A DNA stretch of 58,500 nt, taken from the NCBI GenBank assembly GCA_009746045.1, contig RPFO01000384.1, positions 1-58,500 of the forward strand. Reading direction: 5' to 3'. Position 1 is the first letter of the stretch. The number at the start of each line of letters is the position of its first letter. Made by a program: the position numbers and the translations under genes. Positions 18,340 through 29,575 of this stretch are shown one piece after another. The notes below the pieces were generated by a model. The model made no database searches, was not told the origin of the DNA, and saw only the letters and a list, made by a program, of their open reading frames with translations. This stretch comes from Mesostigma viride. Its lineage: Eukaryota > Streptophyta > Mesostigmatophyceae > Mesostigmatales > Mesostigmataceae.

Positions 18340-18402
18340 GGTGGTCCCACGCGGAATGGGGTAGATTTTTGCAAGAAAAAAACGCTAGTTTCAATCGTCC
18401 GA
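18340..18402 (+). repeat. Left terminal inverted repeat of the element
   Basis: The first 23 bases (18340-18362) match the right end perfectly in inverted orientation. After a small length difference, 36 bases (18367-18402, including GCAAGAAAAAAACGCTAG) again match perfectly. Beyond this the two ends diverge. Confidence 0.85.
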
Positions 18403-20384
18403 AAACCGGACATTGCGCCGAAATTCTTGCCGAATTTTTTGCAGCCGAGCGAATTTTCCGCCGGCCGGACTTTGCGCCAGTTTTATTTAACTTGACCTTT
18501 TCCTGCTGTCGCGTGCACTTTGTCCCATGCCTCAGGGACTGAAATTTTTGTAGCGGAAACGTTTTGGCCGTCACTTCCTTTTGCGCCAAGTGTTGGACTA
18601 GAAAATTCGTAACAGAAACTTTTTGGCAGTTGGCGTCACTTCCTTTCGTTCGACTGAAAATTCTCTGAAATTCGCTGAATTCGTACCGTAGCCTAATTTT
18701 TAATACCTCGAAGTGACGGGGCACTTAAAAATTTGCCCACAAGTACACTTGGCAGCGCGCTCACTGGGAAAAATTGTACAGCCGCTCGGCGGGCCACTTC
18801 AAAATTCGTGCGTGGCCTGCACTAATACAATTCGTCTCCATGGCCTGCTAGCAGCTTTTTACTATCAATTCAGGGAATCAACAAACTCTAAAAAAAGTTT
18901 GATGGAATCGTATATATATTTGCATGTACTAATTGACAAGGCAATGTGCCTACAAAAAGGTGCGGGGACAACCTGATGACGGAAATTGTCGAAGTCTTTC
19001 AGACTACTACCGTTCCTGCTATCGCGTGCACTTCAGTTCGTCCGTTGCCTATATCATTTACATAACTTAAATAATAAAATCAAGGTCGCGCTGCAAAAAG
19101 AGGCTTCACAACAACCATCACCAACAATACTAGGATCAGAATACTAGGAAGAAACCTGATGGCTCTATCTTGACCGCATAGAATAGTAATTCCCTCAATT
19201 CAACAAAAAACGACTCACCTTTACTCACCCTCGTTCCGGGCCACCTCTTGCTCCTTCATCTCGTGCGTGAACCATGCACCGCAAACATTGACTAGGTGTG
19301 CTTTGAAAGAAACCGAGCATACATGTCAAAGTGTAGAAAATACATGTCAAAGTGCGCCCCTTCGAACAACAGCAGCAAAATTATAACCCCTGTTGCCGCG
19401 GCCCATCCCGTCACATGTGACTTCAAGACGTCCCTCATTTGCGACGAGTATTGCAAAGTAGTGTCGTAATCCATCGATGTGTCTGTAATCTGGGGGCCAA
19501 TTGTTCGCAAGGATAGGTGGCAATTAGTAATGAAGGAGACCACCCCCAAGCCAGTGGGGGCTCCGCGTGTGACACCCCCAAGCCGGTGGGAGGCATTCAC
19601 AGTACCCCAGATTCGGGCCGTGGTGCCCACATACCCCTGTCACTAGGACTTCGATAATAAGCGCCATCCATCCCATCACACTCGACTGTACTGAGTCGGC
19701 TTATCAAGGAGACAACCAGCGCAGGTATATATTTCCGAATTCAACTCCAATTGGAATACTTGCACAAAGCGAAACGAAAATAATTGCAATTGAGGACTCT
19801 CTGCAGCTAGACCCTCGCCCACTTGCTCAACATCGATTCTACCATATGGTGTGTGCAACTTCACACTTAACCTCCCCGTTCTCAACATGCGTGCCTCAAC
19901 TCCCCCTTCCGTTGGGTTATACCAAACAAACAAAGAATTATTAAGTTGCGCAGCAAGTTCAAGAGTTGTTCGTTAACAAAAAAAACAAGCTACTAATTAT
20001 TTATTTGCACGGGCACAGTAGCACTTGCAGCTAATAAAACGCTATCGTCTAATTCCGAAGGGCCTTTCGGCTAAATCAAAATTAACGATGCGGGCAGTGT
20101 GGCCGGAGCTGGAGACCTAACGGACATGACAGACCCCTAATGCGTCTGAGGGGACGCACGAGGAGGCAAGGCTGGAACGTCCTCTGGAACCTTCCCCACC
20201 TAATCCGGAGATCCCGGGGGGCTCACTGTTTGCGGTGAAACATTGGTGGCCTTGGCCTTTGAATAATAGGACGCATCGTTCCAAGACATCTGCAGCAAAT
20301 GATACAAAGCCATGGAGCAATTTCGAAAGTATCCGTAAGAATCATGTAGACCTGAGAAACAATTTTTTCGCAACCTCCAAGTTG
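18403..20384. other. Outer left arm, no gene seen
   Basis: This is A/T-rich non-coding DNA. It has short imperfect direct repeats at about 18547-18585 and 18607-18650 (GGCGTCACTTCCTTT-like) and CCTGCTATCGCGTGCACTT-like copies near 18500 and 19015. A GGAGACAACCAGC motif at about 19705 recurs near 27095. Only 20100-20384 is recognisably related (inverted) to the right arm, at about 25925-26160. Confidence 0.5.
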
Positions 20385-21020
20385 GGAGGGGTCTCGCTGC
20401 AGCTAGACCCTTCCGTGAACGCAAAAAATAAACATCGAATAACTGGGAGGTCTTCCTGCAGCTAGACCCCTCAAATCATACAAAGATGAAACATTGAAGT
20501 TGGGAGGGGTCTAGCTGCAGCTAGACCCTTACAGGAATGCGAAAAAACAACCAATAATTGGGAGGGTCTACCTGCAGCTATACCCTTACATGCAATCAAA
20601 AAGGATGAAACCTTGGAAGTTGGGAGGGGTCTAGCTGCAGCTAGACCCTTACAGGAATGCGAAAAAACAACCAATAATTGGGAGGGTCTACCTGCAGCTA
20701 GACCCTTACATGCAATCAAAAAGGATGAAACCTTGGAAGTTGGGAGGGGTCTAGCTGCAGCTAGACCCTTACAGGAATGCGAAAAAACAACCAATAATTG
20801 GGAGGGTCTACCTGCAGCTAGACCCTTACATGCAATCAAAAAGGATGAAACCTTGGAAGTTGGGTGGGGTCTAGCTGCAGCTAGACCCTTACAGGAATGC
20901 GAAAAAACAACCAATAATTGGGAGGGTCTACCTGCAGCTAGACCCTTACAAGCAATCAAAAAGGATGAAACCTTGGAAGTTGGGAGGGGTCTCTCTGCAG
21001 GTAGACCCTTCAACGAAGGC
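20385..21020 (+). repeat. Left array of 22-bp palindromes (120-bp higher-order repeat)
   Basis: A perfect palindrome made of GGGTCTAGCTG and its complement, with variants such as GGGTCTACCTG, recurs about every 60 bp. Two slightly different spacers alternate (TTACAGGAATGCGAAAAAAC and TTACATGCAATCAAAAAGG), giving a 120-bp unit repeated about five times with near identity. The mirror array is at 25400-25925. It could be a transposase-binding or hairpin-forming array. Confidence 0.85.
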
Positions 21021-21079
21021 AAGAATTCTATCACAAATTCATGGGAGCAGATCTGAAGAGAGACCTAATCCAATCATGT

Positions 21080-22200
21080 GAGGACTGGCATGGGTGTGTC
21101 GCATGCGTGCGTGGGTGTGGTGGATGCGTGCGTGTGGTGGGTGGCTGCCATGGCGTGCGTGGGTGTGGTGGATGCGTGGCATGCGTGCGTGGGTGCGGTG
21201 GAAGGCTGGCATGCGTGCGCGGGTGGGCTAGCATGCGTGCGTGAGTGTGGTGGTGGGCTGGCATGCGTGCGTGGATGTGGTGGGTGCCTGGCATGTGTGC
21301 GTGGGTGTGGTGGGTGCCTGGCATGCGTGCCTGGTTGTGGTGGGTGGCTGGCATGCGTGCGTGAATGTGGTGGTGGGCTAGCATGCGTGCGTGGGTGTGG
21401 TGGTGGGCTGGCATGCGTGCGTGGGTGTGGTGGATGGCTGGCATGCGTGCGTGGGTGTGGTGGATGCGTGGCATGCGTGCATGGGTGCGGTGGATGGCTG
21501 GCATGCGTGCGCGGGTGGGCTAGCATGCGTGCGTGAGTGTGGTGGTGGGCTGGCATGCGTGAGTGGATGTGTTGGGTGCCTGGCATGTGTGCGTGGGTGT
21601 GTTGGGTGCCTGGCATGCGTGCCTGGTTGTGGTGGGTGGCTGGGATGCGTGCGTGAATGTGGTGGTGGGCTAGCATGCGTGCGTGGGTGTGGTGGTGGGC
21701 TGGCATGCGTGCGTGGGTGTGGTGGATGGCTGGCATGCGTGCGTGGGTGTGGTGGATGGGTGGCATGCGTGCATGGGTGTGGTGGGTGGCTGGCATGCGT
21801 GCGTGGGTGGCTGGCATGCATGCGTGGATGTGGTGTTGGGCTGGCATGCGTGCGTGGGTGTGGTGGTGGGCTGGCATGCGCGCGTGGGTGTGTTGGATGG
21901 CTGGCATGCGTGCATGGGTGTAATGGATGGCTGGCATGCGTGTGTGGGTGTGGTGGTGGGCTGGCATGCGTGCGTGGGTGTGGTGGGTGGCTGGCATGCG
22001 TGCGTGGGTGTGGTGGGTGGCTGGCATGCGTGCGTGGGTGTGGTGGGTGGCTGGCATGCGTGCGTGGGGGTGGTGGGTGGCTGGCATGCGTGCGTGGGTG
22101 TGGTGGGTGGCTGGCATGCGTGTGTGGGTGTGGTGGGTGGCTGGCATGCGTGCGTGGGTGTGTTGGATGGGTGGCATGCGTGCCTGGGTGTGTTGGGGGG
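21080..22200 (+). repeat. Left 30-bp minisatellite of the element
   Basis: About 35 units of GGCATGCGTGCGTGGGTGTG followed by GTGGGTGGCT-type sequence. Some units are shortened or carry ATGG or TTGG variants. Because the unit is a multiple of three, both strands stay open for hundreds of codons, but the translations are pure repeat. The mirror copy is at 24165-25335. Confidence 0.9.
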
Positions 22201-22619
22201 GCTGGCGTTTATATACTGAGAATAATATAGTTTTAAAAAGGACATATAGTTACCAAACATAATATATAATAGCTATTAATCGTTGCCTATCCAAAGTTGC
22301 ATGCAGTAAGTGCAACAGCCAAAATATGCCAACAAATCAGTTGATGGGAATTTCATAAAACTTACAATCGAAATACAACAGACCCCAGTTAGAAGAACGA
22401 AGGAATATCTGCGTGACAGGGAATAACGCACCAGAGATGCTCGGTAAGCGTTGCTGACCGAAACACAACGGAAAAACACTGCCCGGTTGCTGGTAAGAGA
22501 ATAAAAAGGCGTTGTCCATAATCGAAATACATAAACAAAGAGCGGGAGTCATACCTGCCTTGCGGGAAGTGACGCAACGAATGTTATGGCCGAGCAAACT
22601 GGGCCTCCTTTCCCGTTGC

Positions 22620-23320
22620 TGACGGAAACACACCTCAAACAGACGGCCTCGAAGCATGGTAATGCATGCAACGACGTTCAAAAGCGTCCCAAATCGAAAT
22701 AAAACGAAACCGAGCGCAAAATACAGTGGAATATATGCATATCGGAATATATGCATGGCGGGGCATGATGTATTGGAAAAGCCTGGTTGCCTTCGTATCC
22801 GCTCCTGACGTGAACAAATGGAAAGAGACCGCCTGGAAGCCAACATATGCAGGCGACACCGTTCCAAAGCCCAGAAAACAAAAATGCAGCTTACCCAGGC
22901 GTCATTCCGGGTGCCACCGTCTTACCCTGACAGTCGTCATCCCAGCAACCTCTCCAAGAGCTTACGGCCCCCACAGTCCAGGAGCTTGCATGACCCATCA
23001 TTACGTACCTAAGCATCGGTGATTTTAAAACCGCGCTCCTAAGCGCACAAAAAGAGAGCTAGCTTTCCCAACGGCATGACGAACTGAACACTTTCCTATC
23101 GACAGCCATACCGTAATCCCGTGGCCATTTGCAGCGTGATGCAATTAGGGTTGGGTAGGTAATAGGTAGGCTGCTGGTTTTTGTTAGAATTGTGATGTGC
23201 ATCATTTTGTTGGGCCCGTGGGCCACAATCATCGCCGTCAACGGCTCAACGCTGCGCTTTGAGTTTTTACGTGTGAACCGTCAGCCCTCGAGTGTCGTCC
23301 AATCTTCTTGCTCGGTTACT
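22620..23320 (+). repeat. Inner left arm of the inverted repeat
   Basis: Unique-sequence part of the left arm. Its inverted counterpart is 23470-24120. Paired landmarks include TATTGGAAAAGCCTGGTTGC (about 22770) against its complement near 23965, and AGTGTCGTCCAATCT (23291-23305) against 23485-23499. Confidence 0.75.
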
Positions 23321-23469
23321 AATAATGTCGTATTCCAAAGGAACACTAGTAATGAAAACGGTCGCAAAGCGTACGGCTGTAAAAGGGTAGAAAACGGTAA
23401 CGTGGCATCCTCGCAGTCGCCGGAAAGTGGAAGCGCGGCGCCGATGGCAATCGTCTCGACCAAATTTTT

Positions 23470-24120
23470 CGAAACCGAGAAAGCAGATTGGACGACACTT
23501 GAAGGCTGACGTCCACACGTGAAGACCCACCAGAGCGCAGCGTTGAGCCGTTGACGGCGATGTGGCCCACGGGCCCAGCAAAATAATGCACATCAATTGC
23601 ATCGCGTCGCAAATGGCCGCTGGACAAATGGTATGGCTGTCGACAGCGACGTGCTCAGTTGGTCATGTTTGTTACAGGAAAGCTAGTGGTATTCTTGTAC
23701 GCTTAGAAGCGTGGTTTTAAAGTCACCGATGCTGAGGTACGTTATGATGGGTCATGGAAACTCCTGGACTGTGGGGGCCGTAAGCTCTGCTAGAGGTTGC
23801 TAGGATGACGACTGTCAGGGTAAGATGGTGGCACCCGGAATGACGCCTGGGTAAGCTCTGTTCGTGTTTGCTGGGCTTCGGAACAGTGGCGCATGCATAT
23901 GTTGGCTTCCAGGCGGTCTCTTTCCATTTGTTCACGTCAGGAGCGGATACGGAGGCAACCAGGCTTTTCCAATACATCATGTCCCGCCATGCATGTATTC
24001 TACCGGCTTTAGCGCTCGGTTTCTTTTCATGTCGATCTGGGACGCTTTTGAACGTCGTTGCATTCATTACTATGCTTTGAGGCCGTCTGTTTGAATTGTA
24101 TTTCCGTCAGCCACGGGCAA
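23470..24120 (-). repeat. Inner right arm of the inverted repeat
   Basis: Inverted copy of 22620-23320, with scattered differences and small indels. The two arms are separated by about 150 bp of non-repeated sequence (23321-23470) that holds no convincing gene. Confidence 0.75.
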
Positions 24121-24164
24121 GGAGGCCCAGTTTGCTCGGCCATAACATTCGTTGCGTCACTTCC

Positions 24165-25335
24165 CGCATGCCACGCATCCACCACCACACCCACGCACAC
24201 ATGCCACCCATCCGACACACCCACGCACGCATGCCACCCATCCAACACACCCACGCACGCATGCCACCCATCCAACACACCCACGCACGCATGCCAGCCA
24301 CCCACCACACCCACGCACGCATGCCAGCCACCCACCACACCCATGCACGCATGCCAGCCACCCACCACACCCACGCACGTATGCCAGCCACCCACCACAC
24401 CCACGCACACATCCACCACACCCACGCACGCAAGCCAGCCATCCACCACACCCACGCACGCAGGCCAGCCACCCACCACACCCACGCACGCATGCTACCC
24501 ATCCAACACACCCACGCACGCATGCCAGCCCACCACCACACCCACGCACGCATGCCAGCCATCCACCACACCCACGCACGCATGCCATGCATCCACCACC
24601 ACACCCACGCACACAGGCCTGCCAGCCACCACACACACCCCACGCATGCATGCCAGCCCACCACCACACGCACGCATGCCAGCCCACCACCACACCCACA
24701 CAGGCATGCCACGCATCCACCACACCCACGCACGCATGCCAGCCACCCACCACACCCATGCACGCATCCACCACACCCACGCACGCATGGCAGCCATCCA
24801 CCACACCCACGCACGCAAGCATGCCACCCACCACACCCATGCACGCATGCCAGCCACCCGCGACACCCACGCACGTATGCTAGCCCACCACCACACCCAC
24901 ACATGCATGCCAGCCATTCACCACACCCACGCACGCATGCCAGCCATCCACCACACCCACGCACGCATGCTAGCCCACCACCACATTCACGCACGCATGC
25001 CAGCCACCCACCACACCCACGCACGCATGCCAGCCACCCCAGACACCCACGCACGCAGGCCAGCCCACCACCACATCCACGCGCGCATGCTAGCCCACCA
25101 CCACATTCACGCACGCATGCCAGCCACCCACCACACCCACGCACGCAGGCCAGCCACCCATCACACCCATGCACGCATGCCAGGCACCCACCACACCCAC
25201 GCACGCATGCCACCCACCCACCACACCCACGCACGCATGCCAGCCACCCACCACACCCACGCACACATGCTAGCCCACCACCACACCCACGCACACATGC
25301 CCACCACACCCACGCATCCCACCCAGCACACCCAC
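24165..25335 (-). repeat. Right 30-bp minisatellite of the element
   Basis: Inverted counterpart of 21080-22200 (units CACCCACGCACGCATGCC plus CACCACAC variants). Unit order and number differ from the left array, so the two arrays have evolved partly independently. Confidence 0.9.
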
Positions 25336-25399
25336 GCCAGTCCTTGCATGTTTGGCAAGGGTCTCTTTGCAGAGAGACGATGTTACTCATTTGTGATAA

Positions 25400-25925
25400 A
25401 GTTCTCGAATTCCTGTAAGGGTCTAGCTGCAGCTAGACCCCTCCCAACTTCCCAGGTTTCATCCTTTTTGATTGCATGTAAGGGTCTAGCTGCAGGTAGA
25501 CCCTCCCAATTATTGGTTGTTTTTTCGCATTCTTGTAAGGGTCTAGCTGCAGCTAGACCCCTCCCAACTTCCCTGGTTTCATCCTTTTTGATTGCATGTA
25601 AGGGTCTAGCTGCAGGTAGACCCTCCCAATTATTGGTTGTTTTTTCGCATTCCTGTAAGGGTCTAGCTGCAGCTAGACCCCACCCAACTTCCAAGGTTTC
25701 ATCCTTTTTGATTGCATGTAAGGGTCTAGCTGCAGGTAGACCCTCCCAATTATTGGTTGTTTTTTCGCATTCCTGTAAGGGTCTAGCTGCAGCTAGACCC
25801 CTCCCAACTTCAATGTTTCATCTTTGTATGATTTGAGGGGTCTAGTTGCAGGAAGACCTCCCACTTATTCGATGTTTATTTTTTGCGTTCACGGAAGGGT
25901 CTAGCTGCAGCGAGACCCCTCCCCA
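25400..25925 (-). repeat. Right array of 22-bp palindromes
   Basis: Inverted counterpart of 20385-21020 with the same alternating spacers, and very similar to the left array. Toward 26160 similarity to the left arm fades gradually. Confidence 0.85.
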
Positions 25926-26159
25926 ATTCGAGGTTGTGAAACATGCTTTTGTGCGGGGGTACTTGATTCGTCGAATACTTTCGAAATGCCTCCGTTGCTT
26001 TGCATCATTTTTTGTAAATGTTTTCGAGCGACGCGTCGTAGACTACAGGTGCTTGACGACGGTATGCGTGACTGTGTTTTTGTTGTGTTATGTGCAGCCC
26101 GAGACATTGACGGTAATGAAACTTTTGAAGGGTGAGGCGGGCTATTAAGTGGATAAGGC

Positions 26160-28579
26160 CATAATCCGCTTGCCATACTAAGTGCTTGCTATGTGTTGAG
26201 ATGGCGGGTGCGGGTGCCGTCGGCGCGCAAATTAAGTTGTGCGAGAGTGTAGCTTACACAGATAACTGGCTGGACCACATTGCGATGTTGGAAGCCATAG
26301 CGTGATCCCTAATCGGGAACAGTGTCAAGGAGGACTACATTTTTCATGTTTTGAAGATTGCCGAATCGTGCATTTTACAGTTGAAGTCGGATGTTGGGAG
26401 TGTCATACCTTGTCGTGCTTTTTTATGGGCGACGCTCGTTGATTGATTTGGCGAGTCCAGAAGTACAAGTTTGAGGGTTGTGATGAACGGGAAAGGATGT
26501 ATACTAATTAATTAATTAGACTTGTGCTCCCGTTGGGGAGTCACGGAGCATTAACCCCGATGGATCGATGGATGGATGGAAACGGTGTATATGGAAAACC
26601 GTGATACTTGCTGCCATGTGGTTGTCTCCTTAATGTTTCAAATATATAAGACAGCCGGCACTTGCTCATTGACGTTTCTGTGGCTCGCCCCTTGGCTCTT
26701 AGCCATGTGCGCATGGTTCAGTTGGTGCATCCCAGGCGGCGGCCGGGCTACCCGGCGGATCGGGTTGAGCGGGCCAAGCCCACGGCCTAAGGCGATGTCG
26801 GGCACCACCGTGTGGTGCCCTTCGTCTTGGAGTTCGGGGCCTTGGGGACCCTTACCGCCGGCTTCTTTAAGGAGTAAGTAAGTACCTGCGGAAGTTCTTT
26901 TAAGGAGTGTTGCCCGCGGCTCCGGGAGGACTGCGTGGACCTGGAGGGCTAGCGGGCCCCTGGGTCGGCGCGGACCTGGACGCCGTACTGTTTAGGCTTG
27001 TTGTTGTTGTTGTTGTGTCTCACGCCGCACATGGGCAGCAGAGAATCTGTAGTGGCCGAGGGCCGGATATATTTAGTATCGGTGGTACTATCAAGGAGAC
27101 AACCAGCAGTACTATGTTTAGGCTTAGGCCCAGTCTAGTACACGGAAAGTTGGGAAGCCGATAACCCAAAGAATAAAGCTTGGTCAACGCGAGTCAGCGC
27201 ATGGAATCCAGTAGAATCTGGCAGCGAGGAACGGATAACGCTCGGATTGTCTTTTTCATTTGTCTCGATAAAACTCTCAAAAAAAAAAAATGCCTGATCA
27301 AGCAGTAATTCTGGGTTGCTGCCCAGGCATTTGACACCGATTTTCGTGAGTTTTCGTGTAGTTGGCTAGTTGCCCCCGTGTCCAGGATTTCAGAAATCGG
27401 ACGTATCCAACGCAGGTCAACCTTCCTTTACGGGTTTGGTGTGCGTCGAAAAGACGATTCCAGGTATTAAGAATCTCTGCTTACCGTATTTGACGGACGA
27501 CTTCCCGATTCCTCCGCCGACCCTTGAATCTTCATGTCGGCTCTCAGGAACTTTCACTTTTGCCCCCCCCAACTTTCCGTGCCTTGAGTACGTAGTAAGA
27601 TTATGCCAGCCCGGGTCTATCTGCGAGGAGAGGTTGAAGGACGAACCGCACCATGTGCAAAGACAACAAGGGTAAATTATAAGAAGGGTAATCTAAAATT
27701 TCTGCGAGTGGATTGTGTCCTCACTTGATATCCAAACTTTGGCAATCCCTCTTCTTCTAATAACTCGATTTTAGTCACTCGTTGATGGGTTGATCGGTAT
27801 GCGCGCAGGTAAGGAGGATGTGGAGCGGATCCTACACTTGGCAAATGTGGCGGTGGACTTCGGACCAGCGGCTCAACATGCTGACACTTCCGGAGGGAAG
27901 GCTAAGGGGGCGGAAGAGAGGCTAAGGGGGCGGGCAATGAGGGTGATGAGAAGCCCACGTTGGAAATGAGACTTATTAAGTGAGACAACTATGGACGGGG
28001 AAAAAGACTTTGGAGCACGAGAGGCCTTTTGGTCTGATGGGTGGACTTCTGCCGTTATGAAGGCAGGGAACAAGGATCCGGAGAATCCAATGTATGCAAA
28101 GTTAGAAGACGTGATGCTTTATGGGCAGATGTCTGGATACGACACCAATAGGAGGGTCGTCAGTCGCACTTAATTTTTTGAGGGCCTTATCCGTAATTTC
28201 GCTTCCGCAATCTGCTCTTGCGTTTTCGACTTCCTCCTCTTGCTGTCCGTCAGCTCTGCCACCTTTATCACGTAGTCTAGCGGCATCCAGTACAACTGCC
28301 TCTTCAACTTCCCTCCGTCCTCCCCCACAGGAAAAAAGTTGAGGGGAAATGATGAGCGCTCCATGTGGTTGGCAGTGCTCGTCCTATTGTTTTAGATTCG
28401 AAGTTTAGGTTGTTGTCGAGTCTCTCCATGTGAAATATACCCTTAGATTGACATGTTTTACTAAATTTCAAGCCTCTCGATGTGGAATGTACGCTCAAAT
28501 TGACATGAATTAAGCATTATGACACCAAATTAGCTCGAAAATACGCGATCGGACGCCAAATTCGCGCGAAAAAACGCGA
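26160..28579. other. Outer right arm, no confirmed gene
   Basis: Not recognisably similar to the left outer arm. It contains a (TAAT)n stretch near 26506, GATGGATG repeats near 26561, a run of A near 27280, and a nested short element (26619-27105). Small frames at 27991-28173 (+) and 28170-28364 (-, with PLDYVIKVAELTDSKRRKSK) look weakly protein-like and may be remnants of element genes, but nothing is recognisable. Confidence 0.4.
26619..27105. mobile_element. Possible nested short inverted-repeat element (MITE-like)
   Basis: The ends are 13-bp perfect inverted repeats (TGGTTGTCTCCTT at 26619 and its complement at 27093-27105). The interior is GC-rich, unlike its surroundings, and has a (TTG)n run. 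No target duplication is obvious. A related AAGGAGACAACCA copy at about 19704 in the left arm suggests the end sequence is dispersed. Confidence 0.35.
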
Positions 28580-28651
28580 TCGGACGATTGAAACTAGCGT
28601 TTTTTTCTTGCAAAATGCGCAAAAAATGACCCCATTCCGCGTGGGACCACC
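28580..28651 (-). repeat. Right terminal inverted repeat of the element
   Basis: 28580-28615 and 28629-28651 are perfect inverted matches to the left end. The extra bases between them (AAAAAATGCGC-type) are missing on the left. Just inside, CGCGATCGGACG is repeated twice. Confidence 0.85.
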
Positions 28652-28657
28652 CGGAGG
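28652..28657. repeat. Target-site duplication, right copy (CGGAGG)
   Basis: Identical to 18334-18339. The final G begins the codon GTG that resumes the interrupted reading frame. Confidence 0.8.
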
Positions 28658-29061
28658 TGTTAAAAAACGGCATCTCGACAATCCTGGACGGTTGGAAGAA
28701 GGCGGAAGAAAGTATTAACGAGCACGGGCGCAAGGGGCTAAGGCTGGTGGAGCGCGCGATGCCTGTCCTGATGAGCTGCGAAAACAGGGCCGAGTTCGAC
28801 AAGTTCTTCTCCACCACCTTGTATCCGTGTTTAGAAGACGATGAGATCAAGGCAATGGCTAAGTTCCTGCGCGTGCTTGCGACGTGGGCCAACGCGGACG
28901 ACATGCCGGTAAACAAAGACAGCCACTACATCGAGAGGTACCTTGAGCGCGTATTTTCAAACATGATCAAGCCCGTCTTCGAGGTCAAGAAGCGCTCTGC
29001 CATATCTAAAAGGCTCACGGCGGCGGCAGAGACGATCGAGGAGTACGTTGACTCTCTTTGA
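28652..29061 (+). pseudogene. 3' part of viral gene interrupted by the element
   Basis: The frame continues from the 5' part with VLKNGISTILDGWKKAEESI, and runs 134 codons to a stop at 29061 (LTAAAETIEEYVDSL). It is mostly helical and charged, with no recognised domain. An apparent GTG start at 28657 is only the resumption point. The undisturbed frame indicates that the gene was intact when the element inserted and that little decay followed. Confidence 0.8.
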
Positions 29062-29112
29062 GAACGCGCCTTCACGGCGGCGAATGTCTCTCGCTACGTG
29101 TGAGGGATATCG

Positions 29113-29496
29113 ATGAGCGGCGGGGCTCCTCTTGGAAAAGCTTTCTCGTTCTCGCCTGCTGCGGACGACGAGACACAAGGGGCGTCACAACCGCAGCCAG
29201 GTCCGTCCATGGAGCGGGCGCTGCCGTCGGACAGCGAACGCGAGCCCATCAACGTACACTCACAATCGTTCCTGCCACCGCCAAGTGCGATTGCTCGACG
29301 CCCGGCGCAGCCAGAACAGGCACAGAGGCTGGCAAGGCAGCAGGTTGCCTTCGAGACTAGAATGCGTGACATTGCAAGAGAAGAAACGAGAAACAGCGGC
29401 ATGCTTTTTTTAGCTGCCGGTGCTCTTATTGCCGGAATACTTGCTTACACGTACCTGTACAAGAAGCCGGTCGTGCATGCGCCGGTGCCAACTTGA
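29113..29496 (+). CDS. Tail-anchored membrane protein
   Basis: The 127-aa product starts MSGGAPLGKAFSFSPAADDE. The first 80 residues are polar and Pro/Gln-rich. A single C-terminal hydrophobic helix (MLFLAAGALIAGILAYTYLY) ends in KKPVV, fitting a C-tail anchor. It follows the interrupted gene by 51 bp on the same strand. Probably a virion or host-organelle membrane protein. Confidence 0.55.
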   Translation: MSGGAPLGKAFSFSPAADDETQGASQPQPGPSMERALPSDSEREPINVHSQSFLPPPSAIARRPAQPEQAQRLARQQVAFETRMRDIAREETRNSGMLFLAAGALIAGILAYTYLYKKPVVHAPVPT

Positions 29497-29575
29497 GTAT
29501 GGCTTACTTTAATTGCGATTATTCAAGACGAAAAATAAAATTTTTTTTATTCCCAATGTGTTGTATAAGCCTTAC

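Larger units (their letters stand above)
18340..28651. mobile_element. 10.3-kb fold-back (long inverted repeat) transposable element
   Basis: The ends are inverted copies beginning GGTGGTCCCACGCGGAATGG, with CGGAGG duplicated on both sides. The interior is a mirror. Palindrome arrays (20385-21020 and 25400-25925), 30-bp minisatellites (21080-22200 and 24165-25335) and unique inner arms (22620-23320 and 23470-24120) occur in opposite orientation on the two sides of a spacer at about 23321-23470. The outermost parts of the arms (18403-20100 and 26160-28580) are not recognisably alike. Long terminal inverted repeats made of tandem repeats define fold-back elements (Drosophila FB, sea urchin TU, Galileo). 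No transposase frame is evident, so it is probably non-autonomous. It lies in a viral gene, so it inserted after or during residence in a host genome. Confidence 0.85.

Noticed and set aside
20385-21020. CRISPR array
   Set aside because: Regular palindromic repeats with about 40-bp spacers look array-like, but the spacers are only two alternating sequences, the unit is a transposon component and the DNA is eukaryotic.
21074-25418. His/Thr/Cys-rich open frames (HTHARMPATH-type)
   Set aside because: They read the 30-bp minisatellite of the fold-back element; both strands and several frames are open, and the arrays are mirrored.
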